Origin: Pseudomonadota bacterium
GTDB lineage: Bacteria > Pseudomonadota > Gammaproteobacteria > Steroidobacterales > Steroidobacteraceae
Assembly: GCA_023433705.1 (NCBI GenBank)
Contig: JAEYUC010000096.1
Span: forward strand, 1-11,427
Direction of reading: 5' to 3'
DNA: 11,427 nt
A program made the translations under genes and the position numbers. The number at the start of each line of letters is the position of its first letter. Positions within the stretch are counted from its first letter, which is position 1. The notes below the pieces were generated by a model. That model searched no databases, was not told where the DNA came from, and saw only the letters and a program-made list of their open reading frames with translations. Shown here piece by piece: positions 1 to 5,856 of this stretch.

Positions 1-423
1 TAGTTCGGCGCGCTCGAGCGTGAACGCGTCGACGACGATGTCGAGCGGCGGTTCGAGCGAGCCGGTTTGCGCGGGCTCGTCCCGCGCGACGCTCGTGAGC
101 GAGACGGACACATCGCGCAGTGCGAGCGTTTTCAACCGCAACGTCTTGCGCAGCAGCTCCGCATACGCGAGGCGTATGCGCAGATCGTCGACGTGCACGT
201 CGACGCCGGCCGTGTCGTCGCGCCAGCGCATGTCCGTCACTTGCAGTCCTCGGGCGATCGAGCCCGAAACGGCGCCGGTCGATAACCTGCCATCGAGCAC
301 ACGGGTCGCGACATCGACGGCGAATCGCGCGCCACTTTGTGTGTGCAGCAGCCATACTCCGGCGAGCGCCAGGAGCGCGAGCACCGCCGCGATCGAAAGC
401 AGGATGCGGCGCAAGGCGGTCAC
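1..423 (-). CDS. tamB: TamB N-terminal part (translocation and assembly module inner-membrane component), partial
   Basis: TamB is the large inner-membrane-anchored, periplasm-spanning partner of TamA and helps deliver proteins and lipids to the outer membrane. The reading frame starts at GTG (423-421), which overlaps the TGA of tamA, and stays open for 141 codons to the window edge. After a short basic stretch (TALRR) there is one hydrophobic segment at about residues 6-25, which fits the uncleaved N-terminal anchor of TamB. It is followed by a region typical of the family: a short-repeat beta pattern including DGRLSTGAVSGSIARGLQV, a Trp-containing strand (MRWRD), and the LAYAELLRKTLRLKTLAL element. 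The full protein is usually over 1,000 residues, so only the beginning is present. The GTG start and the truncation make it easy to miss. The identification rests on position after tamA plus the N-terminal pattern; an AsmA-like relative is the only real alternative. Confidence 0.86.
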   Translation of the reverse strand, partial: MTALRRILLSIAAVLALLALAGVWLLHTQSGARFAVDVATRVLDGRLSTGAVSGSIARGLQVTDMRWRDDTAGVDVHVDDLRIRLAYAELLRKTLRLKTLALRDVSVSLTSVARDEPAQTGSLEPPLDIVVDAFTLERAEL

Positions 424-2147
424 AGGTCCGGACCCAGCGTGAGGTGGATGCGAAAGGATTTCTCGAGATCGGTCTGCACGGGGTATGCGAAGTCCAGGCG
501 CAACACGCCGACCGGCGACTTCCATCGCAGGCCGATGCCGGCGCCGACGTTGAGCACGAAGTCGTCGCCGCGAAATGCATCACCGGCGTCGACGAACACC
601 GCCGCGCCCCAGTCCCTCTTGAAGTAGTGCTCGAACTCCACGCTGCCTTCGATCTTGTTGTTGCCGCCGATGACGTCGCCGGCCTCGTTCGTGCTGCCGA
701 TGGCCTGGTAGTCGAAGCCGCGAATCGATCGATCGCCGCCGCAGAAGAAGCGCAGGTCTGGGGGTAGTTCGTCGAAATCGTCCACCTCCATCGCGCCGAG
801 CGAGGTGCGCAGCAACACGCGCGAGCGATCGCTGATTCCGCGCAGCCACCGCGCGCGAAAGCCGATGCCGGCGAACGTCGTGCTCGCGACGGTCGATGCA
901 GGCGCGACGCGCGCGCCGAGGTACAGCGAGTAACCTCGCGTGGGGAACGCGGGATCGTTCGATCGGCTGCGGGCCAATCCGCCCTCGGCGTACAGCAGGG
1001 TCGAATTGCCCCGCTCGCTGCCGATCTCGAAATCGCCGGAGAGGAAATTCACGCTGAGAGTCCGCGTGAATCCGCGCCACTCGCGCGATTCGCCGGCGAC
1101 CAGTTTCTGCGTGCGCGAGGTGCTCGTGTCGGTGGTCTCGTCACGGTACGTGCCGCCGAAGTTGAAGCTGTGTTGGTCGCGGCCCGGCAGCGGCACGCCG
1201 TAGGCGAGCTCTGCGGCCTGCAGGCGTTGCGCGATGTCGAGCGTGCCGCGGAACTTGTGGCCGCGCCGGTTGAGCCAGCGCCGCTCGAGACCGAGCTTGA
1301 CGCCGAGGCCCGTATCCGTGCTCGCATAGACACTGCCGGTGTAGATGTTGCGTTTCGCAGGCGTCAGCTCGACCTCGACCGGCACGGTCGTCTCGCCGGG
1401 CGTGACGCGTGGCTGGACGATGACGCTCGAGAAGTAGTCAGCCTGGACGAGCCGCCGCTGCAGGTCGATGAGTTCCTCGCTCGAGTAGAAGTCTTCCGGC
1501 GCCCATCCGACGAAGCGCTGGAGGAATTCGGGCGGGAACTGGGATTCGGAAAACGACGCGTCGCCGAACCGGTGGCGCTGACCGCTTTCCCACGACAGAT
1601 CGATCGCGGCGCTGTGCGTCGCCGTCGTGACCTCGACGCGATGTGTCTTGAGCTCGGCGGCGAGGAAGCCGTGGTCGCCGAGGGCGTTCTGGATCGCCGC
1701 CTTGCTGGATTCGTACGATTCGTGATCGAGTCGTTGACGCAGTCGCGGCACGAATTCGCGCAACGCGCGCTGTACCTGGGGCAGTCGTTCGGCTTCGCCG
1801 ATGACGCGCACGTCGCTTTTCTGAACGAGCACGGGTTTTCCGAGCCCGACGTCGTAGATAGCCCGCAGGCCGCCCTCCGTCTCGAGTCGGGCGGTCACCT
1901 CGACGTCGTAGAACCCGTGAGCTTCGAGCGAATGACGGATCTGTCCTTCGCCAGGGCCCAGCAGACGCTGCGCCTGTGCCTCGGTCACCTCGCGGCCGAC
2001 GAACTGCTCGAGCGTGACGTTCGCGCGGACCGTCTGCTCGAACTCCTGTCCGATACCGTGGATTTCCAGCTGGAAACCGTCCGCGGCTGATGCGCTGGCG
2101 CAGAGCAGGGCGAGAGACACCGCGGCGATGGTGTCTCTCGCGCGCAT
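420..2147 (-). CDS. tamA: TamA, BamA/Omp85-family outer-membrane assembly protein
   Basis: The product is a 575-residue Omp85-family outer-membrane protein, the usual length for TamA. Residues 1-21 form a Sec signal peptide with probable cleavage after ASA (ASA|ADG). Periplasmic POTRA-like domains fill about residues 24-262; the elements LEAHGFYDVEV and LGDHGFLAAEL are typical POTRA helix-strand turns. The C-terminal 16-stranded barrel begins near residue 268 (IYTGSVYASTDTGLGVKLG). It carries the lid-lock loop motif IRGF (475-478) within FCGGDRSIRGFDY, and it ends in LTLGPDL, close to the C-terminus of characterised TamA proteins. It works with TamB, whose GTG start overlaps its stop codon. 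The gene lies 40 nt downstream of an outer-membrane barrel gene on the same strand, so co-transcription is likely. The ATG at 2147 has only a weak, distant GGAG (about 2162-2165). A 12-bp hairpin lies just inside the start of the gene. Confidence 0.94.
   Translation of the reverse strand: MRARDTIAAVSLALLCASASAADGFQLEIHGIGQEFEQTVRANVTLEQFVGREVTEAQAQRLLGPGEGQIRHSLEAHGFYDVEVTARLETEGGLRAIYDVGLGKPVLVQKSDVRVIGEAERLPQVQRALREFVPRLRQRLDHESYESSKAAIQNALGDHGFLAAELKTHRVEVTTATHSAAIDLSWESGQRHRFGDASFSESQFPPEFLQRFVGWAPEDFYSSEELIDLQRRLVQADYFSSVIVQPRVTPGETTVPVEVELTPAKRNIYTGSVYASTDTGLGVKLGLERRWLNRRGHKFRGTLDIAQRLQAAELAYGVPLPGRDQHSFNFGGTYRDETTDTSTSRTQKLVAGESREWRGFTRTLSVNFLSGDFEIGSERGNSTLLYAEGGLARSRSNDPAFPTRGYSLYLGARVAPASTVASTTFAGIGFRARWLRGISDRSRVLLRTSLGAMEVDDFDELPPDLRFFCGGDRSIRGFDYQAIGSTNEAGDVIGGNNKIEGSVEFEHYFKRDWGAAVFVDAGDAFRGDDFVLNVGAGIGLRWKSPVGVLRLDFAYPVQTDLEKSFRIHLTLGPDL
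2110..2141 (-). promoter_or_regulatory. Perfect 12-bp inverted repeat just inside the tamA start
   Basis: Arms 2110-2121 and 2130-2141 are exact reverse complements (GCGAGAGACACC / GGTGTCTCTCGC) with an 8-base loop. In the tamA mRNA the stem begins 6 nt after the AUG and spans codons 3-13, so it lies in and next to the region covered by an initiating ribosome. The Shine-Dalgarno sequence here is weak. A stable stem at this spot could lower or condition tamA translation. It could also be a coincidence of coding sequence for the signal peptide. Confidence 0.5.
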
Positions 2148-2187
2148 GTCAGACGAAGTCGCTCCGGCGGACGCTGGCCCGGCCGCG

Positions 2188-3003
2188 TCAGAACGACGCC
2201 GTCACGAAAACACGCGCGCCGCCATAGCCCCACTTGAGCCGACCGCGAAAGTTGTCGTCGTCCACGTCCACGCGCGTGGTGAAGTCGTTGTATCCCAGGC
2301 CGAAGCCGACGTGCTGAAAGGGCTGCCACACGATCGATGCGCCGACATCGCTGAGTCGCCCTTCGTAGGGGTCGTAGTTGATCTTGAAGAACTGCGCGAG
2401 AGCCTGAACGTAGAACTTGTCGTTGATTCGCCAGATGCCGCTCAGGCCGATCATCGGCAGCGGCCCGTTCGCTTCCGCCGTGCGCGATTCCGACAGGTTC
2501 ACGTTGTTGCCGACGACGTCGAGACCCAGCGTGAACTTGAGGTTGTGGATGCCGATCGATGCGCCGACCTCGTAGTTCTCTCCACGCAGGAAGGCGAACT
2601 CATACGCGAGCTCGGCTACCGTGGTTTCGAACGTGGTCCGGATGTCGGTATTGACGGTGTACGTCTGGTCCTGGAACACGATGTCGCGATCGATCGTCGT
2701 GTTCTCGGTGCGCTTCGTATCGAAGTACATCACGCGGAGCTTCTGGCGCGGCGTGAAACGCCAGTAGCCGTCGACGCGGAAGCGGTCGATGTCATCGAAG
2801 CCGAAATCATTTTCGAGATCGATCACGGTGCCTTGCGAGCTCTCGCCGTCGACGCGCACCTCGGTATCGGTGTTCAGCAGGAAGCCACCGAGGCTCAACG
2901 AAAAGCGATCGTTGAGAGGGTCGCCCGCCTCGGCATTCGCCTGTTGCGAATACAGCGCGCATGGCATGAGCAGCAGCAACGTCAGCGAGAGTTTGTTGTA
3001 CAT
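2188..3003 (-). CDS. Outer-membrane beta-barrel protein of unknown function
   Basis: The 271-residue product has a clear Sec signal peptide (MYNKLSLTLLLLMPCALYS, cleavage probably after QANA at residue 24). The mature part consists of alternating amphipathic beta strands: FSLSLGGFLL near 34-43, RVDGYWRFTP, KLRVMYFDT, YVQALAQFFKINY, HVGFGLGYNDF and GARVFVTASF. It ends in phenylalanine, the usual BAM recognition residue of integral outer-membrane proteins. Size and strand spacing suggest a small barrel of roughly 8-12 strands. The N-terminal feature of an acidic GTVIDLENDFGFDD stretch followed by WRF and RQKLRV is shared, as far as I recall, with uncharacterised barrels of proteobacteria annotated only as outer membrane beta-barrel protein. 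No catalytic motif was seen. It is the first gene of the minus-strand run leading to tamA, and its codon usage looks somewhat less GC-rich than that of its neighbours. The substrate and role are unknown. Confidence 0.85.
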   Translation of the reverse strand: MYNKLSLTLLLLMPCALYSQQANAEAGDPLNDRFSLSLGGFLLNTDTEVRVDGESSQGTVIDLENDFGFDDIDRFRVDGYWRFTPRQKLRVMYFDTKRTENTTIDRDIVFQDQTYTVNTDIRTTFETTVAELAYEFAFLRGENYEVGASIGIHNLKFTLGLDVVGNNVNLSESRTAEANGPLPMIGLSGIWRINDKFYVQALAQFFKINYDPYEGRLSDVGASIVWQPFQHVGFGLGYNDFTTRVDVDDDNFRGRLKWGYGGARVFVTASF

Positions 3004-3090
3004 GTTCGCGGCTTCTGGTCTGGACGGCCTGCAATTTCACTCTTCGGCGGCGCCGGCCTCTCTGTGTCGGCGCCGTTCGCGGAACTCGGG

Positions 3091-3113
3091 AAATTAAAAC
3101 GGCCGCAGCGGCC
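3091..3113 (-). terminator. Terminator- or attenuator-like hairpin upstream of the outer-membrane barrel gene
   Basis: Read on the minus strand, a GC-only 5-bp stem with a 3-nt loop (GGCCG-CTG-CGGCC, 3113-3101) is followed by GTTTTAATTT (3100-3091). This resembles a short intrinsic terminator. It lies about 90-110 nt upstream of the barrel gene start, on the same strand. It could be a leader attenuator, a stop for stray transcription from the divergent side, or simply an AT-rich promoter element next to a chance palindrome. The stem is short, so support is modest. Confidence 0.28.
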
Positions 3114-3119
3114 ATGATT

Positions 3120-3230
3120 CGGAATTCGTGCAGGTACTGGCATCGCAGGGAGGGATTTTGACGATGCTTTGGATTCCGGTCAGAGGAGCGGCTGCGGCGC
3201 GATTTCCTTGTACGCCTGCACGAGTTTCCG
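3120..3230. repeat. Imperfect inverted repeat pair in the divergent promoter region
   Basis: The left arm 3120-3137 reads CGGAATTCGTGCAGGTAC. The reverse complement of the right arm (3210-3230) reads CGGAA-AC-TCGTGCAGG-CG-TAC. The two share CGGAA, TCGTGCAGG and TAC, with small differences between these blocks. The arms face each other across about 72 nt between divergent genes. Such an arrangement suits two binding sites for one regulator, each oriented toward one of the flanking genes. No known consensus was recognised. Confidence 0.4.
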
Positions 3231-3237
3231 TGCGGTA

Positions 3238-3249
3238 GGACCTAGGTCC
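3238..3249. promoter_or_regulatory. 12-bp perfect palindrome, possible operator
   Basis: GGACCTAGGTCC is fully self-complementary and sits 63 nt upstream of the GTG start of the secreted repeat protein gene. It contains CTAG, a tetranucleotide that is rare in many bacterial genomes. The 9-base core CCTAGGTCC occurs again at 11223-11231, next to the second HAD phosphatase gene. A dimeric repressor or activator site is possible, but nothing links it to a particular protein. Confidence 0.25.
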
Positions 3250-3299
3250 GATGGCTCGATGCTGCAGTGCGCACGATGCTGATCGGGCTAACTATTGGC

Positions 3300-3305
3300 G
3301 GAGGG
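3300..3305 (+). promoter_or_regulatory. Shine-Dalgarno GGAGGG deciding the GTG start at 3313
   Basis: GGAGGG ends 7 nt before the GTG at 3313, an ideal distance. The upstream TTG at 3295 lies before this site and cannot use it. The later ATG at 3331 is too far away and would remove the basic head of the signal peptide. Confidence 0.75.
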
Positions 3306-3312
3306 CGCCCCC

Positions 3313-5829
3313 GTGACGAAACGCAGATTCATGCCTGCGATCTGGGGAGTCGTCGCGCTGTTCGCAATCGGTGCGACGGCGCAGACCACCGCCCCGTCGG
3401 ACTCTTCCTCCGCCGACGAAACTCCCTGGCCCTACGAGATCACGAGCGGCAATACCCGCATCGCGGTCCATCAGCCACAGATCGACAGCTGGGACGGCAT
3501 GACTCTGAAGGCCCGCGCCGCCGTCGCCGTAAAAGAGGGCGCACCCGACGACAAGAACGCACGGTCGAATTTCGGAGTGCTCGAACTCAGCGCGAACACC
3601 CTGGTGGACAAGGCCAATCGCCTCGTGACGCTCGAGGATTACAAGGTGATCAAGGCGGATTTTCCGACGGCCGCCGACAAGGCCGCGACGTGGACGAAGA
3701 CCATCCGCGACGATGCGGCGAACCGCCGGCGCACGATCTCGCTCGATCGGCTGGAGGCGAACGTCGCGATCGTCGCCGCGTCGGACAAGGCGCCCCTCGC
3801 ACTCAGAAACGATCCGCCGCACATCATCTTCTCGACCGTCCCCGCGATGCTGATCTACATCGACGGCACGCCGCAGTTCCGCGCGATCCCGGGCATGAAG
3901 TGGGAGCGGGTCGTGAATACGCGACCGCTGCTCGTCCGGCAGGACAAGGGCGCGCTCTATCTACACGTGTTCGACGGCTGGATGACCTCCGCGACGCTCG
4001 ACGGCAAGTGGAGTGTCGCGAACAAGCCGCCCGATGAGCTCGAGAAGATCGCGAAGGCGGCGATCGACTCGCACTCCGCGGACATGCTCACGGGCCAGGG
4101 TGATCCGGAGCAGGCGGCGCCGTCGCTCAGGACGACGAAGGCCCCGGCTATTAAGGTGGCGACTCGACCTACCGAGCTCATCGTGTTCGAGGGCGAGCCC
4201 AAGTGGGTTCCGATCGCCGGCACGCAATTGCTGGCCGCGGACAACACGACCGGCCGCGTGTTCAAGCTGCTCTCCGATCAGAAAATCTACGTGCTCGTTT
4301 CGGGGCGCTGGTTCCGCGCCACGGACGCCGCCGGGCCCTGGCAGTTCGTTCCCGCGAACACGCTCGCGAAGGACTTCAGCGCGATTCCCGACGACGGCAA
4401 GTACGAGAACGTCAAGGCGTCGGTGTCCGGCACGCCGCAGTCGCGCGAGGCCGCGATCGCCGCGGGCATTCCTTCGACCGCCGCCGTGAAGGCGAAGGAG
4501 GCGAAACTCACGCCACCGGTCATCGACGGTGAGCCGTCCCTCGCGCCCATCGAAGGCACGACGCTGCACTACGTGAAGAACACCGCGACGCCGATCATCC
4601 AGGTCGACGCCAACAGCTGGTACGCCGTCGAGAACGGCGTGTGGTTCGTCGGTAGCTCGGCGCATGGGCCGTGGGTCGTCGCGACGAAGGTGCCGGCGGC
4701 GATCTACACGATTCCCGCGACGTCCCCGCTGCACTACGTGACGTACGTGAAGACGTACTCGGCGTCGGACGACACGGTCTACGTGGGTTACACGCCGGGT
4801 TACCACGGCGAATACGTCGACCCGGTGTCGAATGTCGTGGTGTACGGCACGGGTTACTACTACACGCCGTGGATCGGCACGGCCTGGTACGGACCTCCGG
4901 TCACGTACGGCTTCGGCGTCGCCACGACCTACACGCCCTGGGCCGGATGGGGGCTCGCGTTCGGGATCGGTTGGGCCTGGGGCGCGGCCACGGTTTACAG
5001 CGGTTGGGGTTGGGGCGCCTATCCGTGGTGGGGCCCTTACGGCTGGGGTTATGCGTGGGGTCCGCCTGTCTACTGGGGCGGCGCGGCGGTGGGTCCGCGC
5101 GGCGCCGCGGTGTGGGGTCCAGGTGGATGGGCCGCATCGACCGGCAACGTGTATTCGCACTGGGGTAATACCGCGCGGGTTTCTCGCGCGTCCGCCGGCT
5201 ACAACGCGTGGACCGGCAATGCCTGGGCGGGCCGCGGGGGCGCTTCGTACAACTCGCGCACGGGCGTGCTGTCGGCCGGGCAGCGCGGCGCGGTCGAGAA
5301 CGTCTATACCGGCAATTACGCGTCGGGCGGCCGGGGCATCGCTCGCGACACGGACAGCGGCGTGGTCGCGGGCGGGCGCGGCGGCACGATCGGCAATGAA
5401 TACACGGGCCGCGAAATCTCGGCCGGCTCGGGGGCCATCCACAATCCGAACACCGGCGAGACGACGCGCATCTCCGGAATCGGCGGCGACAACGGTCGCG
5501 TCGTCAACGTCGATGGCGACCTCTATGCCGGGCGCGACGGCAACGTGTATCGGCACAACGGCGACGACTGGGAACAGCTCAACCGCGGACAGGGACCGAC
5601 ACAGCATCGCGCCGAGGAAATCGCGCGCGAACAGGTTGACAGGAGTGAAATCGATCGCGGCGCAATGGATCGCAGCCAGGTCGACCGCAGCCAGATCGAT
5701 CGCCAGCAGATCGAGCAGCGCCAGCGACTCGACCGCGAGCGCCAGGCGCGCATGGAAGGCGCGCGCCGCTTCGAAGGCCACCAGCGATCGATGGGCACGA
5801 TGCGCGGCATGGGCGGTCGGCGCCGCTGA
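3313..5829 (+). CDS. Large secreted repeat protein, resembling proteins labelled carbohydrate-binding family V/XII
   Basis: The 838-residue product starts at GTG 3313 after GGAGGG and has a Sec signal peptide (VTKRRFMPAIWGVVALFAIG, cleavage near GATA|Q). The mature domains appear in order. First comes a domain at about residues 30-150 (PWPYEI, IAVHQPQIDSWDG, RAAVAVKEG, NRLVTLEDYKVIKADFP). Next are three repeats of about 60 residues starting at nt 3862, 4189 and 4525; each opens with DG/EGxP and closes with a GxW...GPW/GKW turn (DGWMTSATLDGKW, GRWFRATDAAGPW, NGVWFVGSSAHGPW). A Tyr/Trp/Gly-rich segment follows at about residues 490-610. Six degenerate 16-residue repeats (nt 5200-5487) come after it, then a charged tail with pentapeptide repeats. 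There is no membrane anchor, so it is probably periplasmic or exported. From memory, similar proteins carry an automatic carbohydrate-binding family V/XII label, but no sugar binding is shown. It leads the operon 27 nt before the FGE gene. Confidence 0.9.
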   Translation: MTKRRFMPAIWGVVALFAIGATAQTTAPSDSSSADETPWPYEITSGNTRIAVHQPQIDSWDGMTLKARAAVAVKEGAPDDKNARSNFGVLELSANTLVDKANRLVTLEDYKVIKADFPTAADKAATWTKTIRDDAANRRRTISLDRLEANVAIVAASDKAPLALRNDPPHIIFSTVPAMLIYIDGTPQFRAIPGMKWERVVNTRPLLVRQDKGALYLHVFDGWMTSATLDGKWSVANKPPDELEKIAKAAIDSHSADMLTGQGDPEQAAPSLRTTKAPAIKVATRPTELIVFEGEPKWVPIAGTQLLAADNTTGRVFKLLSDQKIYVLVSGRWFRATDAAGPWQFVPANTLAKDFSAIPDDGKYENVKASVSGTPQSREAAIAAGIPSTAAVKAKEAKLTPPVIDGEPSLAPIEGTTLHYVKNTATPIIQVDANSWYAVENGVWFVGSSAHGPWVVATKVPAAIYTIPATSPLHYVTYVKTYSASDDTVYVGYTPGYHGEYVDPVSNVVVYGTGYYYTPWIGTAWYGPPVTYGFGVATTYTPWAGWGLAFGIGWAWGAATVYSGWGWGAYPWWGPYGWGYAWGPPVYWGGAAVGPRGAAVWGPGGWAASTGNVYSHWGNTARVSRASAGYNAWTGNAWAGRGGASYNSRTGVLSAGQRGAVENVYTGNYASGGRGIARDTDSGVVAGGRGGTIGNEYTGREISAGSGAIHNPNTGETTRISGIGGDNGRVVNVDGDLYAGRDGNVYRHNGDDWEQLNRGQGPTQHRAEEIAREQVDRSEIDRGAMDRSQVDRSQIDRQQIEQRQRLDRERQARMEGARRFEGHQRSMGTMRGMGGRRR
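3862..4716 (+). repeat. Three protein-level repeats of about 60 residues (GxW/GPW repeats)
   Basis: Units begin at nt 3862 (DGTPQFRAIPG), 4189 (EGEPKWVPIAG) and 4525 (DGEPSLAPIEG). Each continues with a V-N-T or D-N-T turn, a hydrophobic strand ending in Y, and a GRW/GVW/DGW...G(P/K)W motif. The second and third end in a short proline segment reaching IP (FSAIP, IYTIP). The repeats are recognisable in protein but not in DNA, so the duplication is old. They are probably small all-beta modules. Confidence 0.7.
5200..5487 (+). repeat. Six degenerate tandem repeats of about 16 residues (xNxxTGxxxxGxRGxx)
   Basis: Successive units start YNAWTGNAWAGRGGA, SYNSRTGVLSAGQRGAV, ENVYTGNYASGGRGIA, RDTDSGVVAGGRGGTI, GNEYTGREISAGSGAI and HNPNTGETTRISGIGG. 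Each has an N/D-x-x-T/S-G turn and a following glycine-rich stretch, so the spacing suggests a regular beta-turn ladder. They lie between the Tyr/Trp/Gly-rich segment and the charged tail of the secreted protein. Confidence 0.7.
5629..5703 (+). repeat. Five tandem pentapeptides ending in DR
   Basis: The protein reads EQVDR, SEIDR, GAMDR, SQVDR, SQIDR in uninterrupted register (75 nt), then decays into a Gln/Arg-rich helix-prone tail. Each unit has small/polar, polar, aliphatic, Asp, Arg. A period of five is not a classical heptad coiled coil. Confidence 0.75.
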
Positions 5830-5856
5830 CTTCAAGGCTGACAACAAGGAGGAGCG

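Larger units (their letters stand above)
3004..3312. other. Divergent intergenic region between the outer-membrane barrel gene and the secreted repeat protein gene
   Basis: This stretch of about 309 bases separates two divergently transcribed genes and must hold promoters for both, but I could not assign a convincing -35/-10 pair on either strand. It contains an imperfect inverted repeat (3120-3137 and 3210-3230), a 12-bp palindrome (3238-3249), a terminator-like hairpin on the minus strand (3091-3113) and the Shine-Dalgarno of the plus-strand gene (3300-3305). No plausible small protein was seen. A TTGACG at 3158-3163 has no matching -10 about 17 nt downstream. Confidence 0.6.

Noticed and set aside
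1170..2090. 306-residue open frame on the plus strand
   Set aside because: It is antisense to tamA and has no recognisable fold or motif.
3081..3110. GGAACTC as an extracytoplasmic sigma-factor -35 element
   Set aside because: No matching -10 lies at the expected 16-17 nt distance on the plus strand.
2014..3117. 367-residue open frame on the plus strand
   Set aside because: It is antisense to the outer-membrane barrel gene, which has a clear signal peptide and C-terminal Phe. Its own sequence shows only biased charged residues.
3158..3186. TTGACG as a -35 box for the secreted protein gene
   Set aside because: The bases about 17 nt downstream (CAGAGG) do not resemble a -10 element.
3289..3294. 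TAACTA as a -10 box
   Set aside because: A transcript starting there would begin inside the Shine-Dalgarno of the GTG start at 3313.
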